The notes beneath the pieces were generated by a model. It made no database searches, was not told where the DNA came from, and saw only the letters and a program-made list of their open reading frames with translations. 64,000 nt of DNA from JBMOGA01 sp049318625 (lineage in GTDB: Bacteria; Pseudomonadota; Alphaproteobacteria; Rhizobiales; Hyphomicrobiaceae): positions 28,636 to 92,635 of the forward strand of contig JBMOGA010000012.1 of NCBI GenBank assembly GCA_049318625.1, written 5' to 3'. A program made the translations under genes and the position numbers. This document shows, piece by piece, positions 25,576-33,891 of the stretch. Numbering within the stretch: position 1 is the stretch's first letter; every line of letters begins with the position of its first letter.

Positions 25576-27534
25576 ATGATCGGGAAGCTGTCGAGTTGGG
25601 GTCTGCTGGCGCTGGTCGTGGCGGGGGTGGCGGGGCCGCTCGCGGCGCAACCGGTGACCCAAGCCGAAGGGCCCGCCGGACAGGCCGGTCTCGCTGCCAG
25701 CCGATTGCCGACGCCGCAGGCGCACATCGTGTGGCGGGTGCAGAACCCCTTTCGCTTCTTTGCCGATCCCGCCGACACCGAGGTTCATCGGGCGACGTGG
25801 CAGGCGCTGACGGCGGAGGAGCGTCTCGCGCCGGTGCTTTCGGCGGAGCGCCAGCTCGCCCGCCGGCATCCCGAGGGGTGGGCGGCGGCGATGACCGGCG
25901 TGCCCTGCTGGGACGGCGAGAAGAACCGCTTCGTGTGCCCCGACATGCGCGAGGCGTATACGGCACCCCGGAGCCATCGGGTGATGGTTTCGGCGGCCGG
26001 CATTCCCGACGCGGCGGATCTCACCTGCTCATGGCTGACGTCGCCGCGCAGCGGTTCGACACGGCGTGGTATTGCGCTCGACGCCGCGTGCGGTGACGAG
26101 GTTGCGATCGACGTGCCCTATCCGGGCGGTCTCGATCTGACACTGGAGATCGGCGGGCAACGGGTGGCGCAGACGCGCGTTGTTGTCGAAGACCTGTTCA
26201 TCGTCGGGATGGGCGACAGTTTCGCCTCGGGCGAGGGCAACCCCGATGTGCCGATCCGCTTCTCGCGCGAGCGCGCGATCGACTATGGCGATGCGGCAGA
26301 ACAATTGACGGGCTATCCGGCCCGTGTCGGCAGTTGGCGGAGGATCGGCGACGGCGAGTTCATCGACAACAATGCGCGCTGGTTGGATCAGGCCTGCCAC
26401 CGGTCGATCTATTCGAACCAGCTGCGCGCGGCGCTGCAATTGGCCGTCGAGGAACCCCACCGTGCCGTGACCTTCGTGAGCGTGGCGTGCTCGGGGGCCG
26501 AGATCACCGCCGGGCTGTTCCTGCGCTACAAGGGTAACGAGTGGGTGCCGAATCCGCCGGAGCTGTCGCAGATCTCGGCCGTCGCCGAGGCGCAGTGCGG
26601 GCGTTATCCGGCGCCATTCCAGGATCTGCCCGAGGCCTATCATCTCAACGGACGGGTGCCCGAACTGATGGGCGGCTTGGTGCTTCGCAAGTGCGAGAGC
26701 GAGCGGGCCCGGAAGATCGATATTGTGATGCTGTCGGTCGGGGGCAACGACATCGGCTTCTCCCGTCTCGTCGCGAATGCGGTGCTGGCGGATCAGTCGA
26801 TCCTGAAGAAGCTCGGCGGATGGTTCGGCGAGGTGCATGGCGCGCGCGAGGCGACCGACAAGCTGGCGGTTATGCCGGACCGCTACAAAGCTTTGCGGCG
26901 GGCTCTGCACAATCTTCTGCATATTCCGTGGGGCGAGAGCGACCGGGTGATCCTGACGGCGTATCCGGGTCTGGCGCTGCTCGAGGACGGGCGATCGGTC
27001 TGTCCCGACGGGCGCGCAGGCATGGACGTGCTGTCCGATTTCGAGCTTTCGACGGAGAAGACCCGGGAGGGCAGCCAGGCGGCCGATCGGCTCCATGCGA
27101 TCATGCAGGCGGCGGCGCGCGAGAACGGCTGGTCGTTCGCGGAGGCGCACCGGCCGCTGTTCCTCGGTCGCGGCCTGTGCGCCGGTTTTTCGGACAATTC
27201 CTTTTCGACGGCGGACGATCTGCGGCTGCCGCGGCGGATCAACGGGACGTGGGAGCCCTACAATCCGGCTGATTATCGGGCCTATGCCCCGCGCCGTCGT
27301 TGGTTCCGGACACCGAACGACGCGTTCCTGACCGGCAACTTCCACGTGTCGGGTTCGCTGCTGCACCAGGTGCTCCGGTCGCAGACGCTGTCGTGGTTCC
27401 AGCTGCTGTTGGCGTCGACCTACTCCGGCGCGTTCCATCCGACTGCCGAGGGGCAGGCCGCTATCGCCGACGCGGTGGTCGAACGGGCACGCGGCATCCT
27501 CGAGAAATACTCGGGCAACAACAAGCAGAAATAG
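25576..27534 (+). CDS. Large exported SGNH/GDSL-type hydrolase
   Basis: A 652-residue exported protein with a signal peptide of about 25 residues (ending GPLAAQP). The SGNH blocks are in order: VGMGDSFASGEGN (block I, nucleophilic Ser, about residue 215), SVACSGAEI, LSVGGNDIGF (block III, about 394-403) and SGAFHPTAEGQ (block V with catalytic His, about 621). The N-terminal 200 residues are a separate, unassigned region. Such enzymes cleave esters of lipids or glycans; the substrate is unknown. It starts 23 bases after the phytoene-synthase-like gene. Confidence 0.82.
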   Translation: MIGKLSSWGLLALVVAGVAGPLAAQPVTQAEGPAGQAGLAASRLPTPQAHIVWRVQNPFRFFADPADTEVHRATWQALTAEERLAPVLSAERQLARRHPEGWAAAMTGVPCWDGEKNRFVCPDMREAYTAPRSHRVMVSAAGIPDAADLTCSWLTSPRSGSTRRGIALDAACGDEVAIDVPYPGGLDLTLEIGGQRVAQTRVVVEDLFIVGMGDSFASGEGNPDVPIRFSRERAIDYGDAAEQLTGYPARVGSWRRIGDGEFIDNNARWLDQACHRSIYSNQLRAALQLAVEEPHRAVTFVSVACSGAEITAGLFLRYKGNEWVPNPPELSQISAVAEAQCGRYPAPFQDLPEAYHLNGRVPELMGGLVLRKCESERARKIDIVMLSVGGNDIGFSRLVANAVLADQSILKKLGGWFGEVHGAREATDKLAVMPDRYKALRRALHNLLHIPWGESDRVILTAYPGLALLEDGRSVCPDGRAGMDVLSDFELSTEKTREGSQAADRLHAIMQAAARENGWSFAEAHRPLFLGRGLCAGFSDNSFSTADDLRLPRRINGTWEPYNPADYRAYAPRRRWFRTPNDAFLTGNFHVSGSLLHQVLRSQTLSWFQLLLASTYSGAFHPTAEGQAAIADAVVERARGILEKYSGNNKQK

Positions 27535-27737
27535 GAAGCCCACTGAGTTGTTAGCGGCTGTGCCGAAGCGGTCACGTGGTCGAGATTTCTTAACCGTTCG
27601 GGAAACGGACCCTCAAGCCGGATGTGGCAGTGTGGGTCTCGCTGGGGTTGGACCCGGTCGCAAAGAAGTCTGAAAGAACTGCGAAATGAGGGGTCGGGAC
27701 GGGCGGTGAACAGCTCGGCCGGCTCCAGGAGAGAGTT

Positions 27738-29453
27738 ATGCCGTCTGACGCGTTGCGTCGAGTACTCGGATCCTGGCTGTCGCGACCTTTGCGGGTCGCG
27801 ACAGCCTTTGTCGCTCTCGCCCTGGTCGCCAGCCCTGTCGTGGTGGCGGGTCCGCGCGATGCGACGATGGTCCTCGATGCCAATACCGGCCGTGTCCTGC
27901 ACGAGCGCGATGCCGACGAGCCGCGCTATCCGGCCTCGCTCACCAAGATGATGACGCTCTACGTGGTGTTCGGCGAGATCGAAGCCGGCCGCATGAGCTA
28001 CGGTACCAAGATCAAGATCAGCGAGCATGCCGCGGCGCAGGCCCCGTCAAAGCTCGACCTCGATCCCGGTGAGGAGATCACCGCGATCAATGCCATCAAG
28101 GCGCTCATCACAAAGTCCGCGAACGACATCGCCGTGGCGTTGGCCGAGCACGTTGCGGGATCCGAACCGGCGTTCGCGCGCTTGATGACCGAGCGTGCCG
28201 GCCAGATCGGCATGAGCCGGACGTTCTTCCGCAACGCGTCCGGGTTGCCCGATGCTGATCAGGTGACGACGGCGCGCGACATGATCACGCTCGGCCTGCG
28301 CCTGCACGACGATTTCCCACGGCACTGGTCGTTGTTCGCGACGCGGAGCTTCCCCTACGAGGGGAACACCTATCGCAATCACAATACGCTGCTCGGCACC
28401 TACGAAGGCGTCGAGGGGATCAAGACCGGCTACACGCGGATGTCGGGTTTCAACATCGTCACGTCGGTGCGCCGCGGCGGCAAGCATGTGGTGGCGGCGG
28501 TGTTCGGTGGGCCGACCGCGGCGGCGCGGAACGCCACCGCCCGCGTGCTGCTGGATCGCGCGATGTTGCAGGCGTCCGTGATCAAGACGCGCCGCCCGGC
28601 GCCGATGCTGGTCGCTAGTGCCAAACCCGCCGCCCGGCCCGCGAGTGTCGCCGCTGCTGAGATGCCGGCAGCGCCCGCGCCGTTGCGCGCCGAGGCGGCT
28701 GCGCCACGGCCCGTCGTCCGCTCGGTTGCGCCGCCGGCCGCTGCGGCGGCTCCGGCTGCCCCACGCGCCGCCGCCGCGGCGCCGGTGGCCGCTGTGGCCG
28801 CTGCACGGGCGCCGCAGCCGGTTGCGCGGATCGACGAGACCGATCGCGCCGGCATCGCTTTGCTATTCGCCGAGGCGGCGCATCAACCGAGCATCGAGGT
28901 CGTCAACGTGCGCCGCGTGGCGCTGGCTCCGCGCGACAACCCGGAGGGCTCGGTTGCCCCGGCCGGCGGAGCCGCTGAACCGTCCGATGTCCAGGCCGGC
29001 GGGTCCGCATCCGGTCGCGCGCCGCGTTTCGCGTCGGTGCGTATGACCGCGCCACCCGCCAGCGATGATGCCGGGCCGCCGCCGGGTCGTCCTCCGTCGA
29101 CGTTGGAGGCGCAGGTGCGGTTCTTTGCGACTGACGAGCCGGCGCCGGCTACCGTGTCGCCGGTGGCGCTGGCTGCCCAACCGGCTGTGACAGCGGTTGG
29201 CCAGGGCGGGGATTTTCAATTGCAGATCGGCGCGTTCGCAACGGTCGGGGAAGCCGAGCGCATGCTCAGCGCGACCCGGGCCCGCACCGGGGATCTGCTG
29301 CGCCCCTATCGTGAGGTTGCGATCGCCGTGCAGAAGGACAATCGGCGGCTGTATCGCGCGCGGTTCACGGGTTTCGAGGCGGCGGCGGCGCAGGGCGTGT
29401 GCACGGAGTTGCGCCGGCAGAAGATCGATTGCTTCGTGATGAAGGCGGAGTAG
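27738..29453 (+). CDS. D-alanyl-D-alanine carboxypeptidase with SPOR domain
   Basis: A 571-residue DacA/PBP5-type enzyme that trims the terminal D-Ala from peptidoglycan stem peptides. After an N-terminal export signal (about residues 18-38) come the three active-site motifs: SLTK (Ser67, Lys70), SAN (127-129) and KTG (229-231). A long Ala/Pro-rich linker (about 290-490) leads to a C-terminal SPOR domain (about 493-571, FQLQIGAFATVGEAERML...). SPOR domains bind denuded glycan at the division site, so septal action is likely. AGGAGAGAG precedes the ATG. The 203-base gap upstream holds no other gene. Confidence 0.93.
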   Translation: MPSDALRRVLGSWLSRPLRVATAFVALALVASPVVVAGPRDATMVLDANTGRVLHERDADEPRYPASLTKMMTLYVVFGEIEAGRMSYGTKIKISEHAAAQAPSKLDLDPGEEITAINAIKALITKSANDIAVALAEHVAGSEPAFARLMTERAGQIGMSRTFFRNASGLPDADQVTTARDMITLGLRLHDDFPRHWSLFATRSFPYEGNTYRNHNTLLGTYEGVEGIKTGYTRMSGFNIVTSVRRGGKHVVAAVFGGPTAAARNATARVLLDRAMLQASVIKTRRPAPMLVASAKPAARPASVAAAEMPAAPAPLRAEAAAPRPVVRSVAPPAAAAAPAAPRAAAAAPVAAVAAARAPQPVARIDETDRAGIALLFAEAAHQPSIEVVNVRRVALAPRDNPEGSVAPAGGAAEPSDVQAGGSASGRAPRFASVRMTAPPASDDAGPPPGRPPSTLEAQVRFFATDEPAPATVSPVALAAQPAVTAVGQGGDFQLQIGAFATVGEAERMLSATRARTGDLLRPYREVAIAVQKDNRRLYRARFTGFEAAAAQGVCTELRRQKIDCFVMKAE

Positions 29454-29459
29454 CCCTCC

Positions 29460-30176
29460 TCACATCCCGTCGAGCAGCATGTCCTTCGCCTCGTTAATCT
29501 TGGCGGCGAGAAACGTCGAGCCGCCGTGGTCGGGGTGCAGCTTCATCATCAGTTCGCGGTGGGCGCGCCGGATCTGCTCCGGTGTGGCGCCCGGCCCGAG
29601 ACCGAGGATCTCGTAGGCTTCGGCGCGCGTCATGGCAGCCGACGGCGTGCGCCGCGGCGGCTCCGGTTCGCCGCTGCCGGCCTGTCGCGCCATGTCGTCG
29701 TGCCAGGAGGGGTGGGTGCGGTCGAGCCACGCCTCGATGATCTGCGCGGACGGCGGGTCGGCGAAGCGGCATTCGCGCCACAGGTCGGCCAACTCGGCGG
29801 GCGTCATCGCCTCGAGCGCGCGGCCCGCGAACCGGCCCATGCGCACGGTGCCCTGGAGCACGCCGGTGTCGTGATCGAGTTCGGCGTCCAGCGTGTCGGT
29901 GACGACCCGTGACGTCTGTCCGGCCTTCGGGGTTCCGCGCCAGCGGCCGAGGGTGCCGGTGCCATGGCCCCACAACAGCCAGGATCCGACCGCTGCCAGC
30001 GGCATCGCGTATCCGGCGAGTCCGCGGATCACGAGCACGGCGGCGCCGGCCAGGGCCAGCACACCGCCGAGTGTGCGGATCTGGCGGGCGAGCACGGCCA
30101 CATCGACGCGGGTGAAGCCGCGCAGCAGGAGCAAGATCAGGGCGAGGGCGACAAGACCCAGGAGAAAGAACTGCAT
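29460..30176 (-). CDS. Membrane-anchored J-domain protein
   Basis: A 238-residue protein with two N-terminal membrane segments (about residues 2-19 and 36-70). A linker of about 100 residues leads to a C-terminal J domain (AYEILGLGPGATPEQIRRAHRELMMKLHPDHGGS, about 184-217) with the HPD motif that triggers Hsp70 ATPase. The layout resembles mitochondrial Pam18/Tim14 and bacterial DjlA-type co-chaperones. The partner DnaK is not in the window. It is convergent with the carboxypeptidase gene, six bases apart. Confidence 0.85.
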   Translation of the reverse strand: MQFFLLGLVALALILLLLRGFTRVDVAVLARQIRTLGGVLALAGAAVLVIRGLAGYAMPLAAVGSWLLWGHGTGTLGRWRGTPKAGQTSRVVTDTLDAELDHDTGVLQGTVRMGRFAGRALEAMTPAELADLWRECRFADPPSAQIIEAWLDRTHPSWHDDMARQAGSGEPEPPRRTPSAAMTRAEAYEILGLGPGATPEQIRRAHRELMMKLHPDHGGSTFLAAKINEAKDMLLDGM

Positions 30177-30228
30177 TGCCCTCTATACCACGGCAGGCCG
30201 GAGCGAAATTGACGCCAGACCGGATGGG

Positions 30229-31017
30229 TCAACGCGGGGCGGGGTTCATTTGCGCCAGCAGCTGTTGGGCGCCACGACCGGCCAATTGGCGGCCGAGCGT
30301 TTCCAAGGCGGACCGGCCACCCGCCGCATAGACGGCTACGGCGGCGAGCAACTCGCGCAACTGGGCGGCGGAGCCCGCATCGAAGGGGCACCAGGCGCCG
30401 CGCGTCAGCCGGGCGATTTCGCGGAAGGCCGTCTCGACGCCGGTATCGCGCCCTTCCTGGAACAGGAAGACCGGCACGCCGAGCACAGCCAGCTCGCCGG
30501 CGCGGCCGCACAGATCGTCGACCCGTTCCTCCATGGCATCGCCGACATAGACCAGCGCGTTGACCTTGCGCCGCTCGGTCTCCTGGCGGGCATGCGACAG
30601 CACCTTGGCGATCTGCGTGTAGCCGCCCTGACAGGACACCGTCGTCATCAGCCGGGCCAGGGCTTCGGGGTCCGACACCCATTTCGATGCGCGGCACTCG
30701 CCGGCGCCACGGAAATACAGGAGTTGGACATCGAGGCCGCCGATCGCCTTGACGGCGTGGAACATGTCGGCCTGCAGGGCGAGCGCCATGTCCCACGTCG
30801 GCTGCCGGCTCATGGTGGCATCCATAGCGAAGATCAGCCGGCCGCGCCCCTGGGCGGTCGCCACGGGCAGCGACTTGATGCGGGACAGGAAGGCGTCGAC
30901 GTCGGCCTGGGTGATTGCGGGCGTCCGGGCGTCGGGCCGGCCTTCGGGCATGCCGGCGTGGCCCGTGTCGGGGCGGGCGACGGTCTGCGGGGCCTTCGGC
31001 TTGTCGCGCTCGGTCAT
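30229..31017 (-). CDS. von Willebrand factor A-domain protein
   Basis: A 262-residue protein with one VWA domain covering most of its length. The metal-ion site is LIFAMDATMSRQ (DxTxS, about residues 63-67), followed by LLYFRGAGECRAS, QIAKVLSHARQ and ALVYVGDAMEE with the distal acidic residue. No signal peptide is seen. Cytoplasmic VWA proteins usually help assemble or regulate a partner complex; no MoxR-type ATPase is adjacent. The ATG at 31017 begins a short polar lead before the domain. Confidence 0.82.
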   Translation of the reverse strand: MTERDKPKAPQTVARPDTGHAGMPEGRPDARTPAITQADVDAFLSRIKSLPVATAQGRGRLIFAMDATMSRQPTWDMALALQADMFHAVKAIGGLDVQLLYFRGAGECRASKWVSDPEALARLMTTVSCQGGYTQIAKVLSHARQETERRKVNALVYVGDAMEERVDDLCGRAGELAVLGVPVFLFQEGRDTGVETAFREIARLTRGAWCPFDAGSAAQLRELLAAVAVYAAGGRSALETLGRQLAGRGAQQLLAQMNPAPR

Positions 31018-31070
31018 AGACGGAAGATGGGACGGACGGCGGGCGCGCGCAACGGTTGCGGCGGCTGGCG

Positions 31071-31640
31071 CTACACGAGCAGGGCGCGGGCGCGCACCAG
31101 GCAGGCGCGGAAGCCGTCGAGCCCGGTCATCTCTTCGCCCGCCGGCACGGTCGAGCGGACAAGGATGCCGCCCGACTCGAGGATCGCGACCTCGATCATC
31201 AGGTTCTCGGCGAGGTCGAAGTCCTCGACGGCGATGGCGGGGGCGTCGGCCTCGAAGGGGAGGCGCGGGATCGCGCGCTGCATTTCCGCCCGACGGCGGT
31301 AATCGAGCGGGGTGTTGGTGTAGCCCAGGACCGGCTTGCCCAGCGCCCGCATGTAGCCGACCTCGAACACGGTGCCGGCATCGGCCGAGATGCCGCGGAA
31401 CGGCGTGAGGTTGGCGATCAGGGCGTCGCAGGACCGCATCAGCGCCTTGTTGGCGAGCGCGATCCGCCGGGCGGCCTCGGGCTTCGGCAGGCCGACGAGA
31501 TCGAGCGCCGCGTCGAGGGGAAACACGCCCTCGAGGCCGTGCTCGGCCGCCAGTGCCGCCTTGCGCCGGCCGGCGTCCTGCGCATCCGGCAGGAAGACCT
31601 CGGGGCCGGCGAGATAGATGCGTGGCAACGTCGGGCTCAT
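31071..31640 (-). CDS. Nucleoside 2-deoxyribosyltransferase
   Basis: A 189-residue enzyme that moves deoxyribose between bases or hydrolyses the N-glycosidic bond. The family pattern is plain: RIYLAGPEVFLPDAQ at the start, SCDALIANLTPFRGISADAGTVFEVGYMRALGKPVLGY in the middle with the nucleophilic Glu in VFEVGY. The ATG at 31640 gives the family N-terminus. It lies between amn and the VWA gene on the same strand, so purine salvage or nucleotide-pool clean-up is a reasonable context. Confidence 0.9.
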   Translation of the reverse strand: MSPTLPRIYLAGPEVFLPDAQDAGRRKAALAAEHGLEGVFPLDAALDLVGLPKPEAARRIALANKALMRSCDALIANLTPFRGISADAGTVFEVGYMRALGKPVLGYTNTPLDYRRRAEMQRAIPRLPFEADAPAIAVEDFDLAENLMIEVAILESGGILVRSTVPAGEEMTGLDGFRACLVRARALLV

Positions 31641-31747
31641 CTTCGGCCTCCGGGGCGTCCGGCAACCCAGCGCTTGATGCGAACCGGGGCTGCTGTTTCT
31701 GCCAACCGCGGCCCGCGCACGCAAGCGCGCCGTCGCCGGGGCGGGCG

Positions 31748-33217
31748 CTACCGGAACGGCGGCTCGTCGAAGGAGCGCAGCTTGCGGGAGTGCAGCGTTT
31801 CGCGCCGCTCGCGCAACAGGTCGAGGGCGGCGAGGCCGATCTCCAGATGCTGGGCCACGGCGCGCTCGTAGAAGGCGTTGGCGGCGCCGGGCAACTTGAT
31901 CTCGCCGTGCAGCGGTTTGTCGGAGACGCATAGCAGGGTGCCGTAGGGGACGCGCAGGCGGAACCCCTGCGCCGCGATGGTGCCGCTCTCCATGTCGACG
32001 GCGATGGCGCGCGAGAGATTGATGCGGCGGCGCTCCTGGGTGTAGCGCAGCTCCCAATTGCGGTCGTCGTTGGTGACCACCGTGCCGGTGCGCAGGCGCT
32101 GCTTGAGGGCGTCGCCGCTGTCGCCGGTGACGCGGGCGGCGGCGTCCTGCAGCGCGACCTGGACCTCGGCGAGCGCCGGCACCGGCACCTCGGGCGGCAC
32201 CAGCGCGTCGAGGATGCGGTCCTGGCGCAGGTAGGCGTGGGCTAGCACGTAGTCGCCGATCTCCTGGCTCTGGCGCAGGCCGCCGCAGTGGCCGACCATC
32301 AGCCAGCAGTTGGGCCGCAGAACCGCGAGGTGGTCGGTCATGTTCTTGGCGTTGGAGGGGCCGACGCCGATGTTGACGAGGCTCGCGCCCTGCCCGTCGG
32401 CGGTTTCCAGATGGTAGGCGGGCATCTGGAAGCGGTGCCAGGGGCTCTGGGCGATGAGGGCGTCGGGGTCGGCCGTCGTGCCGCGGTCGATGGTGATGTT
32501 GCCCGGCAGCACGAGGCGGACGTAAGGGCTTTCCCGCGCGAGTTCGGCGAGGCCCCAGCGGACGAACTGGTCGACGTAGCGGTGGTAGTTGGTCAGCAGC
32601 ACCCAGGGCTGGACATGGCGCCAGTCGGAGCCGGTGTAGTGAACGAGGCGGCGCAACGAGAAGTCGACGCGGACGGCATCGAACAAGGCGAGCGGGCGGG
32701 CGCCGGCCTCGTCGACCTCCCACAGACCGTCGGCGATCTCGTCGCCGACGGCCGACAGCCGCGGTGTCGGGAAGTGGCGGGCGAGTTCGGCGGACGACAC
32801 GCCGCTGCGGCCGATCTCGTCGACGCGCTCCAGCACGTACGGGTAGGGGATCTCCTGGTCGCTCGTCTCGACGTGCACCTCGGCGCCGTACTCCTCCATG
32901 AGGGGCGTGAGCTGCTCGACCAAGTAGGGCGCGAAATGGCGGGGATGGGTGATGGTGGTCTCGTAGACGCCGGGCTCCTGCAGCTTGCCGTAGGCGCGGC
33001 GGGTGCGTGGCGGCGCCGCTCCCTCGCCACGCCAGGTGACGCGGAGTAGCGGGTAGCGGAATTTGGCCCGCTCGGCCGCGGTGGGGGGCGTACGGTGCGC
33101 GAGGTAACGGTCGAGGGCGCCGCCAAGCGCACGGCTCGCCTCGCCATAGAGGGCTTCGAGGCGCGCGATGGCGTGGGCGGGGGTCGAGATCCGGGCGGCG
33201 GAGGGCTGCTTGGACAT
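31748..33217 (-). CDS. amn: AMP nucleosidase
   Basis: Amn splits AMP into adenine and ribose 5-phosphate. The 489 residues match the E. coli length of 484. An Amn-specific N-terminal domain (about residues 1-180, FRYPLLRVTWRGEG...) precedes a phosphorylase-fold catalytic domain with VNIGVGPSNAKNMTDHLAVLRPNCWLMVGHCGGLR, FRLRVPYGTLLCVSDKPLHGEIKLPG and AVDMESGTIAAQG. The ATG at 33217 is supported by the family start. The gene probably shares a transcript with the deoxyribosyltransferase gene. Confidence 0.94.
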   Translation of the reverse strand: MSKQPSAARISTPAHAIARLEALYGEASRALGGALDRYLAHRTPPTAAERAKFRYPLLRVTWRGEGAAPPRTRRAYGKLQEPGVYETTITHPRHFAPYLVEQLTPLMEEYGAEVHVETSDQEIPYPYVLERVDEIGRSGVSSAELARHFPTPRLSAVGDEIADGLWEVDEAGARPLALFDAVRVDFSLRRLVHYTGSDWRHVQPWVLLTNYHRYVDQFVRWGLAELARESPYVRLVLPGNITIDRGTTADPDALIAQSPWHRFQMPAYHLETADGQGASLVNIGVGPSNAKNMTDHLAVLRPNCWLMVGHCGGLRQSQEIGDYVLAHAYLRQDRILDALVPPEVPVPALAEVQVALQDAAARVTGDSGDALKQRLRTGTVVTNDDRNWELRYTQERRRINLSRAIAVDMESGTIAAQGFRLRVPYGTLLCVSDKPLHGEIKLPGAANAFYERAVAQHLEIGLAALDLLRERRETLHSRKLRSFDEPPFR

Positions 33218-33270
33218 GGGATCTGCCACCGTTGGACGATAGGTCACTTGAGGGCGCGGGCCGAGGCGCC

Positions 33271-33747
33271 CTAGAGGTCGAGCATGAGGCACGTGGTCGA
33301 GGCGTGGGCGAGCAGGCGGCCGGCGCCGTCGAGCAGGCGGCCTTCGGCGGTCGACACCCGTCGTCCGCTCTGCACCACCTGGCCCTCGGCCCGGACCGGG
33401 CCGGTCTTGTCGGTGATCGCGCGGACGAGATTGATCTTGAACTCGAGCGTCGTGTAGCCGCGCCCCTTCTCGCACGTGGTGTGGACGGCGCAGCCCATGG
33501 CGCTGTCGAGCAGCGTGGCTGCGAAACCGGCGTGGACGGTGCCGATCGGATTGTAGTGCAGCAGGGCCGGCCGGCCCTCGAACACGACGCGGCCCGCTGC
33601 CACCTCGACGAGGTCGAAGTCGATCGTCCGCATGATCGGCGGGGCCGGCAGTTCGCCCCGTCGGATGGCGTCCAGCAGTTCCAGGCCGGTCATGCTCTTG
33701 AGGGTCTCGGCGGGAACCAGCCCGTAGTCGGCGTGCATCGGGGTCAT
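33271..33747 (-). CDS. PaaI-type acyl-CoA thioesterase
   Basis: A 158-residue hot-dog-fold protein. The family core is visible: LLHYNPIGTVHAGFAATLLDSAMGCAVH (with the conserved G.VHGG-like turn, here GTVHAGF) and YTTLEFKINLVRAI. PaaI-type enzymes hydrolyse phenylacetyl- or other aryl/acyl-CoAs; the substrate cannot be read from sequence. ATG codons at 33747 and 33738 are both possible. It lies between rpoD and amn on the same strand. Confidence 0.87.
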   Translation of the reverse strand: MTPMHADYGLVPAETLKSMTGLELLDAIRRGELPAPPIMRTIDFDLVEVAAGRVVFEGRPALLHYNPIGTVHAGFAATLLDSAMGCAVHTTCEKGRGYTTLEFKINLVRAITDKTGPVRAEGQVVQSGRRVSTAEGRLLDGAGRLLAHASTTCLMLDL

Positions 33748-33891
33748 CCTGCTCGCGGTGCGGCCTGCTCGTGTCGCGTATAGCAGATCCTGGGCCGATC
33801 GAGCCACCGGCGCCGGTGCGGGCCGCTCACGCGAACGGCCCGCCGGTCGCCCGGCAGGCTGTCGATTGGACCGTCGATCGCGAAGATCCGA

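Noticed and set aside
27590..27609. Possible CtrA box upstream of the D,D-carboxypeptidase (TTAACCGTTCGGGAAA)
   Set aside because: Only one TTAA half; the second reads GGAA, so the consensus is not met.
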